Shown here: positions 29,618 through 38,034 of the stretch, piece after piece
Layout of the letters: the number at the start of each line of letters is the position of its first letter
Numbering within the stretch: position 1 is the stretch's first letter
Source: Clostridia bacterium
Lineage (GTDB): Bacteria; Bacillota; Clostridia; Oscillospirales; QAKW01
Direction: 5' to 3'
DNA: 41,256 bases
Assembly: GCA_017436525.1 (NCBI GenBank)
Contig: JAFSCX010000033.1
Coordinates: 1-41,256 of the forward strand
Made by a program: the position numbers and the translations under genes
The notes under the pieces: generated by a model
The model's input: the letters and a program-made list of their open reading frames with translations, nothing else
What the model was told of the DNA's origin: nothing
Databases searched by the model: none

Positions 29618-30285
29618 AAAAAGATTTATGGATTCAGGCAATCTCGAAATATATCATCGGTATTTTAGCAGTAGGTTTATTGATATTTTTGCCTGCAGGC
29701 ACCTTCGCTTATCCCAATGGCTGGCTTTTGATGGCCATTCTTTTTATTCCTATTTTTTTTGCAGGGCTGATTTTGCTATGGAAAAATCCCGCTCTTTTGG
29801 AGAGCCGCTTAAAGAGCAAGGAGAAGCAGGGCGGGCAGGGGATGCTGGTAAAGCTTAGCGGGCTGATGTTTCTTGGCGGCTTTATTGCGGCAGGCTTGGA
29901 TTTTCGCGCGGATGGGTCGTCGTTGCCCCGATGGCTTTCTATCGCAGCGGCAGTGCTGTTTTTGGCATTTTACCTTCTTTACGGAGAGGTCCTGCGGGAG
30001 AATACTTATCTTTCCCGCATCATTGAGGTGCAGCAAGGGCAGAAGGTGATTGATCGGGGCTTATATGCCATTGTTCGGCATCCGATGTATGCCGCAACCA
30101 TCGGGTTGTTTTTATCGATTCCTTTGGTTTTGGGATCGATTTGGGCTTTGATAATTTTCCTTTTCTATCCTTTTATGATTGCAAAACGAATTCGCTTGGA
30201 AGAGCGATTATTAGAGCAGGAATTGGAAGGATATCAAGCGTATCAAAAGAAGGTAAGGTATCGCTTGATTCCGTATATTTGGTAA
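29614..30285 (+). CDS. Isoprenylcysteine-carboxyl-methyltransferase-like membrane protein
   Basis: 223 residues, about five membrane segments. The C-terminal third holds the SAM-binding signature of ICMT/PEMT proteins: LYAIVRHPMYAATIGLFLSIPLVLGS, then RIRLEERLLEQELEGYQAYQKKVRYRLIPYIW. The bacterial substrate is unknown, as isoprenylated Cys proteins are absent; lipids or small molecules are possible. Start at ATG 29614 (AGGAGG at 29601-29606, ATGA overlap with the gene before); the TTG at 29581 has no site. Confidence 0.85.
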   Translation: MKKDLWIQAISKYIIGILAVGLLIFLPAGTFAYPNGWLLMAILFIPIFFAGLILLWKNPALLESRLKSKEKQGGQGMLVKLSGLMFLGGFIAAGLDFRADGSSLPRWLSIAAAVLFLAFYLLYGEVLRENTYLSRIIEVQQGQKVIDRGLYAIVRHPMYAATIGLFLSIPLVLGSIWALIIFLFYPFMIAKRIRLEERLLEQELEGYQAYQKKVRYRLIPYIW

Positions 30286-30286
30286 A

Positions 30287-30312
30287 AAAGAGGCTGTAGA
30301 AACAGCCTCTTT
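30287..30312 (+). terminator. Terminator of the methyltransferase operon
   Basis: AAAGAGGCTGT (30287-30297) pairs with ACAGCCTCTTT (30302-30312), loop AGAA. The repeat copy 2 starts two bases later. Confidence 0.88.
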
Positions 30313-30313
30313 G

Positions 30314-30600
30314 CAGACTGTCAAAAAAGGCACAGACCGCAGAAAATAAGAGAATAAAAGAATTCTGCCGATTCTATAAATCAGCAAGGAAAAAAACCTA
30401 TTCTGATTTCCTTGCTTTCTTATTATAAGGAAAAAATCCGCATCATCATGCGGATTTTTGATTAAAATTTTCTGCTTTCCGCCGATCTGCTCTCTGCCGT
30501 ACCTATGTACGCCGACGAGAACAGATCGACGAAATCTGCACTCTTTTTTGAGAGTCTCCCAGCGTGTCAAAAACCTCCGCAGGAGTTTTTTGACACGCTG
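30314..30600 (-). repeat. MITE-like dispersed repeat, copy 2 (short form, 287 bp, inverted)
   Basis: Same element as at 2714-3107 in reverse orientation. The 41-nt end hairpin is at 30560-30600, and the other end CAGACTGTCAAAAAA is at 30314-30328. It lacks the 116-bp internal segment of copy 1. It fills the gap between two convergent genes and sits between their terminators. Confidence 0.85.
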
Positions 30601-30601
30601 A

Positions 30602-30640
30602 AAAGAGGCTGTAAAAACAAGATGTTTCTACAGCCTCTTT
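30602..30640 (-). terminator. Terminator of the SipW cluster
   Basis: AAAGAGGCTGTA (30602-30613) pairs with TACAGCCTCTTT (30629-30640). On the minus strand it ends CTCTTTT, directly followed by the repeat end CAGCGTG. Confidence 0.85.
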
Positions 30641-30647
30641 GATTTAT

Positions 30648-31358
30648 TTAAGGTTTGCCTTCGGTAAATGTATGAGGATCGAAGGAGGGGATTTGGGTAG
30701 CATTGGCAGAGGAACGGCTTTCATCATACCAATCGGAAAGTGCATAGCCTTCTACCGTGGAAACCGCGGTCCATTTTCCATCGATCTTTTGCACAACCGT
30801 TTTATAGATGGGATGAATGGGCTGCCCTAAGGGAGTGGCAGGCTTACCGCTTTGGGTATTATTACCGAAAATTCCGACCGCGCCCCGTTCCCCTAAATAG
30901 ACGCCGGTTGTAAATAGATAATATTCATTATTCCCTACAAACTGAATCAAAAAGTGCAGACTTGAAGCGCTGAGGCCGAAGATTTCATTGAGCTCGCTGC
31001 TTTGGGTAACCGCCATGCTGCCCAAGGTATCTCTTCCATCGCGCCATCCAATGCCGCCGTCTTTTCGATTATCGATCTGCTTATTAAGATAGGAATTGGA
31101 GGCGTTGAGCCCATGCTCCGGGTGATTGATAATGTTATCGATTAAAGAAACATGGTTTTCACCCACAATGTCATCGGTGGGCAGATCTCCCGAACCGTCC
31201 CAAAGAAAATCGCCGATTTCAATGGGGACTTGGTGATACTGAGGATCTGCCGGAGCGGTGGAATAATACCATACCGAATAAGCGCCGCCGGTGAGCATGA
31301 TGCAGAAAATGAGCAGAATCAAGCTTGATTTTAATAGTATTCCTTTGATATTGCTCAC
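30648..31358 (-). CDS. Secreted protein with SipW-type signal peptide (B)
   Basis: 236 residues. The N-terminus has a hydrophobic core (ILLKSSLILLIFCIMLT) ending GGAYSVWYYS, similar to the GG-x-Y-S-x-W signal of the cluster's other exported protein. The rest is a hydrophilic domain of about 200 residues rich in Gly, Asn and Asp, ending near YALSDWYDES, with no family I can name. It is predicted to be cut by the signal peptidase encoded next to it. The GTG start (31356-31358) shares GTGA with the SipW stop, so it is translated by coupling; its ribosome site AAAGGAG abuts the start, which makes the exact start less certain. Confidence 0.65.
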   Translation of the reverse strand: MSNIKGILLKSSLILLIFCIMLTGGAYSVWYYSTAPADPQYHQVPIEIGDFLWDGSGDLPTDDIVGENHVSLIDNIINHPEHGLNASNSYLNKQIDNRKDGGIGWRDGRDTLGSMAVTQSSELNEIFGLSASSLHFLIQFVGNNEYYLFTTGVYLGERGAVGIFGNNTQSGKPATPLGQPIHPIYKTVVQKIDGKWTAVSTVEGYALSDWYDESRSSANATQIPSFDPHTFTEGKP

Positions 31359-32194
31359 TCCTTTACAGGGATTTCTTCTTCGGATTCCGGCTCTGCAGAT
31401 TCCGGCTCATCGATTATCAGCGCCAGACGCTGATCTTTGGCAGATTTGATCTTTTTCTCGGTAAGGGGGGTGGCAACCAATGCGATCAAAATCAAAAGGA
31501 TGCACAGATACCCGGCGGGAGATTGCATAAACATAAAGAAACTTCCCAAGAAGGGGATTCTCTCCCCTCTATAGATGCCCTTCATCTCTTTATACAGCAC
31601 CGGAAAACTGTCGTGAAATTCCACTGCATCGCCCTGAAGGAGAAAATAGCGGGCATCCGGATGCCGCTCATTGGGCTCTTCGATATTTACAATCCGATGA
31701 AGAATTAAATTTCCATCCCGCTCATAGGCGACAATGTCATATTTTGCCAAAGCTTCCTCCGGAGGGAGCTTATGAAGGGTGATTAAATCGAAGGTTTTGA
31801 TTTGATCATGAAGTTCTTCTTCGACAAGATAAGTGTTATCGGGATGTTTGGTGGCCATCGATCCGCTTTTTACCACCTTCATCGTGGGAATGTCTTCTAC
31901 CTTGCTGTTGTTTTTGATTTCAACGTGCAAGGAAACCGCAAAGGTTAAAAAGAAGGCTACTGTAACAACAAGAATAAAGGCAGACGCAATATAACCGAGC
32001 ACCTTGGTGCTCGGCTTATTGCTTTCTGTCTTATTTTTTTCATATTCGATTTTTAGATTCTCATCCTCAAGCCCGGCATTCACCAATCGCAAATAAAAGC
32101 GGACCAGCATAATCAGCATTACTGAAAACAGAGCGGTCAACAAGGTGAAGACAATCAGGCAGAGAAAGAAAATATAAATATCATAAGACGACAT
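31355..32194 (-). CDS. sipW: SipW-type (ER-type) signal peptidase I
   Basis: 279 residues. Membrane spans at about 6-32 and 65-88, then VVKSGSM with catalytic Ser112. The base position is His166 (GNLILHRIVN), in place of the bacterial Lys, the mark of ER/archaeal-type enzymes such as SipW. The GD motif is LLQGDAV (Asp189). A span at about 230-250 and an acidic tail follow. SipW enzymes process TasA/CalY-type matrix proteins; both neighbours carry matching signals. GAAGG precedes ATG 32194. The N-terminal extra span is longer than in Bacillus SipW. Confidence 0.9.
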   Translation of the reverse strand: MSSYDIYIFFLCLIVFTLLTALFSVMLIMLVRFYLRLVNAGLEDENLKIEYEKNKTESNKPSTKVLGYIASAFILVVTVAFFLTFAVSLHVEIKNNSKVEDIPTMKVVKSGSMATKHPDNTYLVEEELHDQIKTFDLITLHKLPPEEALAKYDIVAYERDGNLILHRIVNIEEPNERHPDARYFLLQGDAVEFHDSFPVLYKEMKGIYRGERIPFLGSFFMFMQSPAGYLCILLILIALVATPLTEKKIKSAKDQRLALIIDEPESAEPESEEEIPVKE

Positions 32195-32227
32195 CTACTT
32201 AACCTTCTATCACTTTATAAAACGATG

Positions 32228-32836
32228 TTAGGGATTGGTAACTTCTTCTACAGTCAGGACAAGTTCAACTTTGCTCAAAGCGGTACTATATGCATTGTAA
32301 TCCTCGATGGTGGTCAAAACAATGTCATCATTGACCTTCAAAACGTTTTGAATATCTGCAAGGGTAATTTCCTTGATAGCCTGAGTGGTTCCTGCGGTGA
32401 AATCGAACGTACCGGTCAGTACATCCTCGGCATCATCATGAGCGGTAAAGCTGCTGCCGTCTCCGATTTTGAAGATAGGAGCGGGATTGGAGTCGCCATA
32501 TGTATTCTTTGCTACGCTGATGGTGTATTTTAAGGTCGTGTCGCCGGCACCGGAGTTGGGGGTAAATACGATTTGCAGCATGCCGCCGTTGCTGGCGTTA
32601 ACATCAGCATCCCAACCGGGCTTATGATTGCCGGCATTATCGTCGATTTTGAGAATCATGGTATCGGTTACTGCGATACGACCGGACTGGGCGGAAGTAT
32701 CAACGTCGGTGATCCCTACATTCTTAAAAGAATGTTTTGCGGTAGACATGGTGGATTCTGCATAAAACCAAGTGGAATAAACACCGCCGATGGTAATGCA
32801 CAAAACCAATGCAACCAAAAGAGAAAGCTTTTTCAT
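32228..32836 (-). CDS. SipW-dependent TasA/CalY-like secreted protein (A)
   Basis: 202 residues. Signal region MKKLSLLVALVLCITIGG then VYSTWFYAES, like the TasA/camelysin signal but with YSxW where they have (T)YAxF. The mature part is beta-rich (SGRIAVTDTMILKIDD, LKYTISVAKN, ITLADIQNVLKVNDD, KVELVLTVEEV), with one dominant Ig-like fold expected. It is the first gene of the operon, so likely the most abundant. GGAGGAAT lies seven bases before ATG 32836. Predicted role: extracellular fibre or matrix subunit (inference from family and cluster). Confidence 0.75.
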   Translation of the reverse strand: MKKLSLLVALVLCITIGGVYSTWFYAESTMSTAKHSFKNVGITDVDTSAQSGRIAVTDTMILKIDDNAGNHKPGWDADVNASNGGMLQIVFTPNSGAGDTTLKYTISVAKNTYGDSNPAPIFKIGDGSSFTAHDDAEDVLTGTFDFTAGTTQAIKEITLADIQNVLKVNDDIVLTTIEDYNAYSTALSKVELVLTVEEVTNP

Positions 32837-32885
32837 TTTTTATTCCTCCAAAAAATAATCTTTGACGGAAGGATCCGTTTTTTTC

Positions 32886-32914
32886 ATTATAATACAAATA
32901 TTTTTATTTTTCAA
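32886..32914 (-). promoter_or_regulatory. Promoter of the SipW cluster
   Basis: Minus strand: TTGAAA (32909-32914), 17-bp spacer, TATAAT (32886-32891). Leader about 45 nt with an ACGGA/TCCGT hairpin. Confidence 0.75.
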
Positions 32915-32972
32915 GGGCATTGGGAGAAAAGTTATTATAATTAAAAAATAGAGGTGTTTTTTTGCAAAGAAA

Positions 32973-32987
32973 ATGAATATTATTCAT
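32973..32987. promoter_or_regulatory. Candidate ARG box 1
   Basis: Perfect palindrome ATGAATATTATTCAT, core TGAAT-N3-ATTCA, similar to ArgR/AhrC boxes. A related half CATGAATATTTTT lies at 32993-33005. In the 345-base A/T-rich gap before argG. Confidence 0.55.
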
Positions 32988-33107
32988 AAAAACATGAATA
33001 TTTTTCTTTTTATTCCGGTTGAAACATTAAAATATGACCAAAAAACGAGCTGTTCTTTTAATAAAATTGGTGAAAAATGAGAAAAAACAAAAAGATTATT
33101 ATAACTA

Positions 33108-33136
33108 TTGCTTTATATAAAAGGCTGTGTTAGAAT
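33108..33136 (+). promoter_or_regulatory. Promoter of the arginine operon
   Basis: TTGCTT (33108-33113), 17-bp spacer, TAGAAT (33131-33136) with TG extension (33128-33129). Confidence 0.65.
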
Positions 33137-33165
33137 TTATTCATTATTTTTTGAATTTTATTCAA
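33132..33165. promoter_or_regulatory. Candidate ARG boxes 2 and 3
   Basis: AGAATTTATTCAT (33132-33144) overlaps the -10, and TTGAATTTTATTCAA (33151-33165) lies just after the predicted start. The second has the same TGAAT-N3-ATTCA core as box 1. Position fits arginine repression. Confidence 0.6.
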
Positions 33166-33181
33166 TTCGGAGGAACGAAAA

Positions 33182-34414
33182 ATGAAGAAAGAAAATATCA
33201 AAAAGGTTGTTTTGGCTTATTCCGGCGGTTTGGATACCTCCATCATCATTCCCTGGCTGAAGGAGAACTACAATAATTGCGAGGTCATCGCCGTCTCCGG
33301 TAATGTAGGGCAGGCGGATGAGCTGGAGGGCTTGGAGGAGAAGGCGCTGAAGACCGGCGCATCCAAGCTTTATGTAGAGGATCTGACCAAAGAGTTTGTG
33401 GAAGATTTTGTATTCCCTGCCGTGAAGGCCGGAGCGGTTTATGAGAATTATCTCTTGGGCACTTCTTTGGCGCGGCCCATCATCGCTAAGCGTCTGGCAG
33501 AGATTGCCATCAAAGAAGGCGCCGATGCCATCTGCCATGGCTGCACCGGTAAGGGCAACGATCAGGTTCGTTTTGAGCTGACCTTGAAGGCATTTGTACC
33601 CGATATGCCCATTATTGCTCCTTGGCGGGAGTGGGATATTAAATCCCGCGAAGAGGAGATCGCTTATGCCGAGGCCCATAATGTCCCCTTGAAGATCAAC
33701 CGCGAGACCAACTATTCCAAGGATAAAAATATGTGGCATCTTTCCCATGAGGGCTTGGATCTGGAGGATCCCGCCAATGAGCCGCTCTATAATAAGGAGG
33801 GCTTTTTGGAGATGGGGGTATCTCCCGAGCAAGCACCCGATGCACCTACTTATGTAACCATCCATTTTGAAAAGGGAATCCCCACCGCTATCGACGGAAA
33901 AGAGATGAACGGTGTGGATCTGATCTGGAAGCTCAACGAGCTGGGCGGAAAGAACGGTATCGGCCTTTTGGACATTGTGGAGAATCGCTTGGTCGGCATG
34001 AAATGCCGCGGAGTATATGAGACGCCCGGCGGCACCATCCTCTATAAGGCCCATGAGATTCTGGAGACTCTTTGCCTGGATAAGGCGACTTCCCATTATA
34101 AGGCTTTGGTTGCTCAGAAATTTGCCGAAATCATTTATGACGGCCAGTGGTTTACCCCGCTGACCAAGGCCATTATGGCGTTTGTGGATTCTACGCAGGA
34201 GACTGTTACGGGCGATGTCAAGCTCAAGCTCTATAAGGGCAATATGATCCTCTCTTCCGTAACCTCTCCCTTCTCTCTCTATGATCCCGAGATCGCAACC
34301 TTTGATGAGGACGAAGTATATGATCAAAAGGATTCTGCAGGCTTTATCAATCTCTTTGGTCTGCCTGTAAAGGTCAACGCAAAGATGCGTAAGAAAAACG
34401 GTTTGGAGCTGTAA
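33182..34414 (+). CDS. argG: Argininosuccinate synthase
   Basis: 410 residues, family length. It joins citrulline and aspartate with ATP to form argininosuccinate. The N-terminal PP-loop is [30 protein letters not shown] and the aspartate/citrulline site segment [19 protein letters not shown] are present, as is YETPGGTIL in the C-terminal domain. GGAGGAACG precedes ATG 33182. First gene of a seven-gene arginine operon and placed directly after the ARG boxes. Confidence 0.98.
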   Translation: MKKENIKKVVLAYSGGLDTSIIIPWLKENYNNCEVIAVSGNVGQADELEGLEEKALKTGASKLYVEDLTKEFVEDFVFPAVKAGAVYENYLLGTSLARPIIAKRLAEIAIKEGADAICHGCTGKGNDQVRFELTLKAFVPDMPIIAPWREWDIKSREEEIAYAEAHNVPLKINRETNYSKDKNMWHLSHEGLDLEDPANEPLYNKEGFLEMGVSPEQAPDAPTYVTIHFEKGIPTAIDGKEMNGVDLIWKLNELGGKNGIGLLDIVENRLVGMKCRGVYETPGGTILYKAHEILETLCLDKATSHYKALVAQKFAEIIYDGQWFTPLTKAIMAFVDSTQETVTGDVKLKLYKGNMILSSVTSPFSLYDPEIATFDEDEVYDQKDSAGFINLFGLPVKVNAKMRKKNGLEL

Positions 34415-34422
34415 AAAAGACA

Positions 34423-35796
34423 ATGGAAAAAATGTGGGCAGGCCGCTTCTCCAAGGAATTGGATCGGGAGGCCGACGACTTTAATTCATCAATTCATTTC
34501 GATAGCCGGATGTTTCGGCAGGATATTCAAGGCTCGGTGGCCCATGCTGCCATGCTGGCAAAGCAGGGAATCCTCACCCAAGAAGAAGGGGATCGGATCA
34601 TCGAAGCCTTGGGCGGGATCTTAGAGGATCTTGAGAGCGGAGCGCTCGCTTTTGATTGGGCGGCAGAGGATATCCATATGTTTGTGGAATCGGTGCTGAC
34701 CAAGCGGATCGGGGATCTTGGCAAAAAACTGCATACAGCCCGCAGCCGCAATGATCAAGTGGCGGTGGATATCCGCCTTTATCTGCGGGATGAGGCCAAT
34801 GAGATTATTGCTCTGATCAAAGAGTTGCTTTCTGCCGTTTTAGAGCAGGCAAAAGCGAATAAGGATGTGATCTGCTCGGGCTATACCCATCTGCAGCGGG
34901 CGCAGCCCATCACCTTCGGCCATCATCTGCTGGCCTATTGCATGATGCTGATTCGGGATATCGGCAGATTGCAAGATGCCACTCGGCGGATGAACCAAAA
35001 TCCTTTGGGCTCCTGCGCCTTGGCCGGCACCACCTATGATACCGATCGGGCGGAGACGGCAAGGCGCCTTGGCTTTGATGGCTACACCCTCAATAGCATC
35101 GATGGGGTATCCGATCGGGATTTCTGCGTGGAGCTGATGAGCGCCTTTTCGCTGATCATGATGCATCTTTCTCGTTTTTCCGAGGAGATCATCCTTTGGT
35201 CCTCTTGGGAATTCAAATTTATTGAATTGGATGATAGCTATACCACCGGCTCCAGCATCATGCCCCAGAAGAAGAATCCCGATATGGCAGAGCTTGTCAG
35301 AGGAAAGACGGGCCGTGTATACGGAGATCTTTTTGCGCTGCTGACCACCCTGAAGGGCTTGCCTCTTGCTTATAATAAAGATATGCAAGAGGATAAAGAG
35401 GCAATTTTCGATAGTGTGGATACGGTGAAGAAATGCTTAAAAATCTTTGCGCCCATGATCCGCACCATGAAGGCGCTGCCCGAAAATATGTATGCGGCGG
35501 CAGGAAAGGGCTTTATCAACGCTACGGACCTTGCCGATTATTTGGTGAAAAAGGGCTTGCCCTTCCGCACCGCTTATAAGATTGTGGGGCAGACGGTTGC
35601 CCGCGCGATCGAGGAAAAGAAGGTGCTGGAGGAGCTCTCTCTTGCCACCTTGAGAGAATTTTCTCCTCTCTTTGAAGAGGATGTTTATCATGAGATTTCC
35701 TTGGAGACCTGCGTTTCCAAGCGAATCTCTGCAGGCGGCACCGGCCCTCAATCGGTGCAGGCCCAGATTCAATTTGTAGAGGATTATCTGAAATGA
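34423..35796 (+). CDS. argH: Argininosuccinate lyase
   Basis: 457 residues. It splits argininosuccinate to arginine and fumarate. HTARSRNDQVAVDIRLYLR and the superfamily signature GSSIMPQKKNPD (catalytic Ser at 277/278) are intact, with an N-terminal WAGRFSKELD typical of ArgH. Only eight bases from argG, with no strong ribosome site of its own, so coupling is likely. Its last four bases overlap the argC start (ATGA). Confidence 0.98.
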   Translation: MEKMWAGRFSKELDREADDFNSSIHFDSRMFRQDIQGSVAHAAMLAKQGILTQEEGDRIIEALGGILEDLESGALAFDWAAEDIHMFVESVLTKRIGDLGKKLHTARSRNDQVAVDIRLYLRDEANEIIALIKELLSAVLEQAKANKDVICSGYTHLQRAQPITFGHHLLAYCMMLIRDIGRLQDATRRMNQNPLGSCALAGTTYDTDRAETARRLGFDGYTLNSIDGVSDRDFCVELMSAFSLIMMHLSRFSEEIILWSSWEFKFIELDDSYTTGSSIMPQKKNPDMAELVRGKTGRVYGDLFALLTTLKGLPLAYNKDMQEDKEAIFDSVDTVKKCLKIFAPMIRTMKALPENMYAAAGKGFINATDLADYLVKKGLPFRTAYKIVGQTVARAIEEKKVLEELSLATLREFSPLFEEDVYHEISLETCVSKRISAGGTGPQSVQAQIQFVEDYLK

Positions 35797-36725
35797 GTAA
35801 AAAAGTATTCATCGACGGCAGTGCCGGTACAACCGGCCTTCGGATTCGCGAGCGATTGGAAAAAAGAGAGGATATCACCCTGCTGACCCTTCCGGAAGAG
35901 CGCCGCAAGGATCCTGCCGCGCGGAAGCAAATGCTGAATGAGGCCGACATTGCGTTTTTATGTCTGCCGGATGATGCCGCAAGGGAAGCGGTGGCAATGA
36001 TTGAGAATCCCAATACAGTGGTTTTGGATACCTCCACCGCCCATCGCACCGATCCGAATTGGTGCTACGGTTTTCCCGAGCTTTCCGCCATCGGCTTTGA
36101 AAAGGTGAAAGAGGCCAAGCGGATTGCTGTCCCCGGCTGCCATGCCAGCGGCTTTATTGCGCTGGTGGCGCCGCTGATTGAGGCGGGAATTTTGCCGAAA
36201 GATGCAGAGCTTACCTGCCATTCTCTTACCGGCTATAGCGGCGGCGGAAAAAAGATGATCGCTCAATATGAGCAGGCAGAGCGGGATGCTCTCTTGGATG
36301 CCCCCCGCCAATATGCCCTCGGCCAAAGCCATAAGCATCTGCCGGAGATGAAGGCGGTCTGCGGCTTGGAAAAAGAGCCGATTTTCTGCCCCATTGTAGC
36401 AGATTTTTATAGCGGAATGGCAGTAACCGTGCCTCTCTTTGCTTCCCAGCTTCAGAAGGGCTTCGGCATCGAAGAGATCAAGGATGTCTACCGCAAGGCT
36501 TATCAAGGGCCGATTGTGGAATGGAGCGAGGCGGCGGATGCCGATGGATTCTATTCTGCGGCAGCATTTGGAAATCGCGATAAAATGCAGATTACGGTGC
36601 AGGGCAATGGGGAGCGGATTTTGCTTCTTGCCCGCTATAATAATCTGGGCAAAGGCGCATCGGGCGCGGCGCTGGAATGTATGAATATTGTACTCGGCGA
36701 TACGGCTGATTACGGTTTGGAATAA
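35793..36725 (+). CDS. argC: N-acetyl-gamma-glutamyl-phosphate reductase, short (type 2) form
   Basis: 310 residues, shorter than common ArgC (about 335-345) and matching the less common type 2 form. It reduces N-acetylglutamyl phosphate to the semialdehyde with NADPH. N-terminal IDGSAGTTGLRIRERL binds nucleotide, and VPGCHASGF carries catalytic Cys116. LTGYSGGGKKM and GQSHKHLPEM are conserved in both types. ATGA overlap with argH. Confidence 0.95.
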   Translation: MSKKVFIDGSAGTTGLRIRERLEKREDITLLTLPEERRKDPAARKQMLNEADIAFLCLPDDAAREAVAMIENPNTVVLDTSTAHRTDPNWCYGFPELSAIGFEKVKEAKRIAVPGCHASGFIALVAPLIEAGILPKDAELTCHSLTGYSGGGKKMIAQYEQAERDALLDAPRQYALGQSHKHLPEMKAVCGLEKEPIFCPIVADFYSGMAVTVPLFASQLQKGFGIEEIKDVYRKAYQGPIVEWSEAADADGFYSAAAFGNRDKMQITVQGNGERILLLARYNNLGKGASGAALECMNIVLGDTADYGLE

Positions 36726-36736
36726 GGAGATAGTTT

Positions 36737-37951
36737 ATGGAATTTGTGAAAGGCGGAATCACTGCCCCCCGCGGTTTTTTGGCAAGCGGAATTCATTGCG
36801 GAATTCGTAAAAATAAGACAAAGCGGGATCTTGCGCTGATCTTCAGCCGTACCCCCGCGAGAGCGGCTGCCGTATATACCACCAATCTTGTAAAAGGGGC
36901 GCCTATTACCGTTACCAAGGATCATCTTTCCAACGGAATGGCTCAAGCCATTATCTGCAACAGCGGAAATGCCAATACCTGCAATGCCAATGGGGTAGAG
37001 GTGGCAAAGGAAATGAGCCGCTTGGTGGGTGAGGCCATGAAGGTTTCCCATCGGGATGTTTTGGTGGCCTCTACCGGCGTAATCGGCCAGCCTTTGAATC
37101 TTGAGCCGATTGCAAGCCATATGGATGAGCTGGTCCATAATCTCAGCTCTACCGGCGGTAAAAAAGCAGCCGAGGCGATTATGACCACCGATACCAAGGT
37201 GAAGGAGATTGCAGTTGAGTTTACTGTAAACGGCAAGGTTTGCCGCTTGGGCGGTATTGCTAAGGGCAGCGGTATGATTCATCCCAATATGGCGACCATG
37301 CTGGTCTTTTTGACCACCGATTGCGCCATCAGCTCTGCCATGCTTCAAAAAGCCCTTTCCACCGATGTGCAAAATACCTTTAATATGACCAGCGTAGACG
37401 GAGACACCTCCACCAATGATATGGTAATCGTAATGGCAAACGGCCGCGCAGGAAATCCGGAGATTATAAAAGAGGGCCACGCCTTTGAAACCTTTATGAA
37501 AGCGCTGAATACGGTTACAGTCCAGCTTTGCCGCTGGATCGCAGCAGACGGAGAAGGCGCAACGAAGCTGCTGGAATGCCATGTGGAAGGGGCTGCGGAT
37601 CTTGACACCGCAAAAACAGTGGCGAAGAGTGTAATTTGTTCCTCTTTAACCAAGGCCGCCATGTTTGGCGCCGATGCCAATTGGGGCAGAGTTCTTTGCG
37701 CTATCGGCTATAGCGGCGCTGAGGTGGATGTCTCTAAGGTAGAGGTGAAATTTTCTTCTGCCAAGGGTGAAATCCTTGTATGTGAAAACGGGGCAGGGGT
37801 TGATTTTTCCGAGGAACTTGCAAAAAAGATTCTTTTGGAAAAGGAAATTGATATCCTGATCCATCTTCATAGCGGGGAGGAAAAGGCGACAGCGTGGGGA
37901 TGCGATCTTACCTATGATTATGTAAAAATCAATGGAGACTACCGCACCTAA
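36737..37951 (+). CDS. argJ: Glutamate N-acetyltransferase / ornithine acetyltransferase
   Basis: 404 residues. It moves the acetyl group from N-acetylornithine to glutamate, so the pathway recycles acetyl. The precursor cuts itself before Thr187 in HPNMA-TMLVF, giving alpha and beta chains. SGNANTCNA and TSVDGDTSTNDM are conserved. Whether it also uses acetyl-CoA (bifunctional) cannot be told, but no argA is in the operon. AAGGAGA at 36724-36730 sets the start. Confidence 0.97.
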   Translation: MEFVKGGITAPRGFLASGIHCGIRKNKTKRDLALIFSRTPARAAAVYTTNLVKGAPITVTKDHLSNGMAQAIICNSGNANTCNANGVEVAKEMSRLVGEAMKVSHRDVLVASTGVIGQPLNLEPIASHMDELVHNLSSTGGKKAAEAIMTTDTKVKEIAVEFTVNGKVCRLGGIAKGSGMIHPNMATMLVFLTTDCAISSAMLQKALSTDVQNTFNMTSVDGDTSTNDMVIVMANGRAGNPEIIKEGHAFETFMKALNTVTVQLCRWIAADGEGATKLLECHVEGAADLDTAKTVAKSVICSSLTKAAMFGADANWGRVLCAIGYSGAEVDVSKVEVKFSSAKGEILVCENGAGVDFSEELAKKILLEKEIDILIHLHSGEEKATAWGCDLTYDYVKINGDYRT

Positions 37952-38034
37952 AACTTGATTCCCATGCGATTTTTTTAGAGCATCACATTTGGCTGTGAAG
38001 CAAAATTACTTTACATCATTTGAAAGGAAAAACC

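Noticed and set aside
33158-34423. A 421-codon open frame antisense to argG, and a similar one antisense to argD (38721-39806)
   Set aside because: Shadows of well-conserved arginine genes. Neither has a ribosome site or a recognisable domain.
37981-37996. TCACA-N6-TGTGA dyad between argJ and argB as a Crp site
   Set aside because: The half-sites are inverted relative to the Crp consensus TGTGA-N6-TCACA, and no promoter nearby is convincing.
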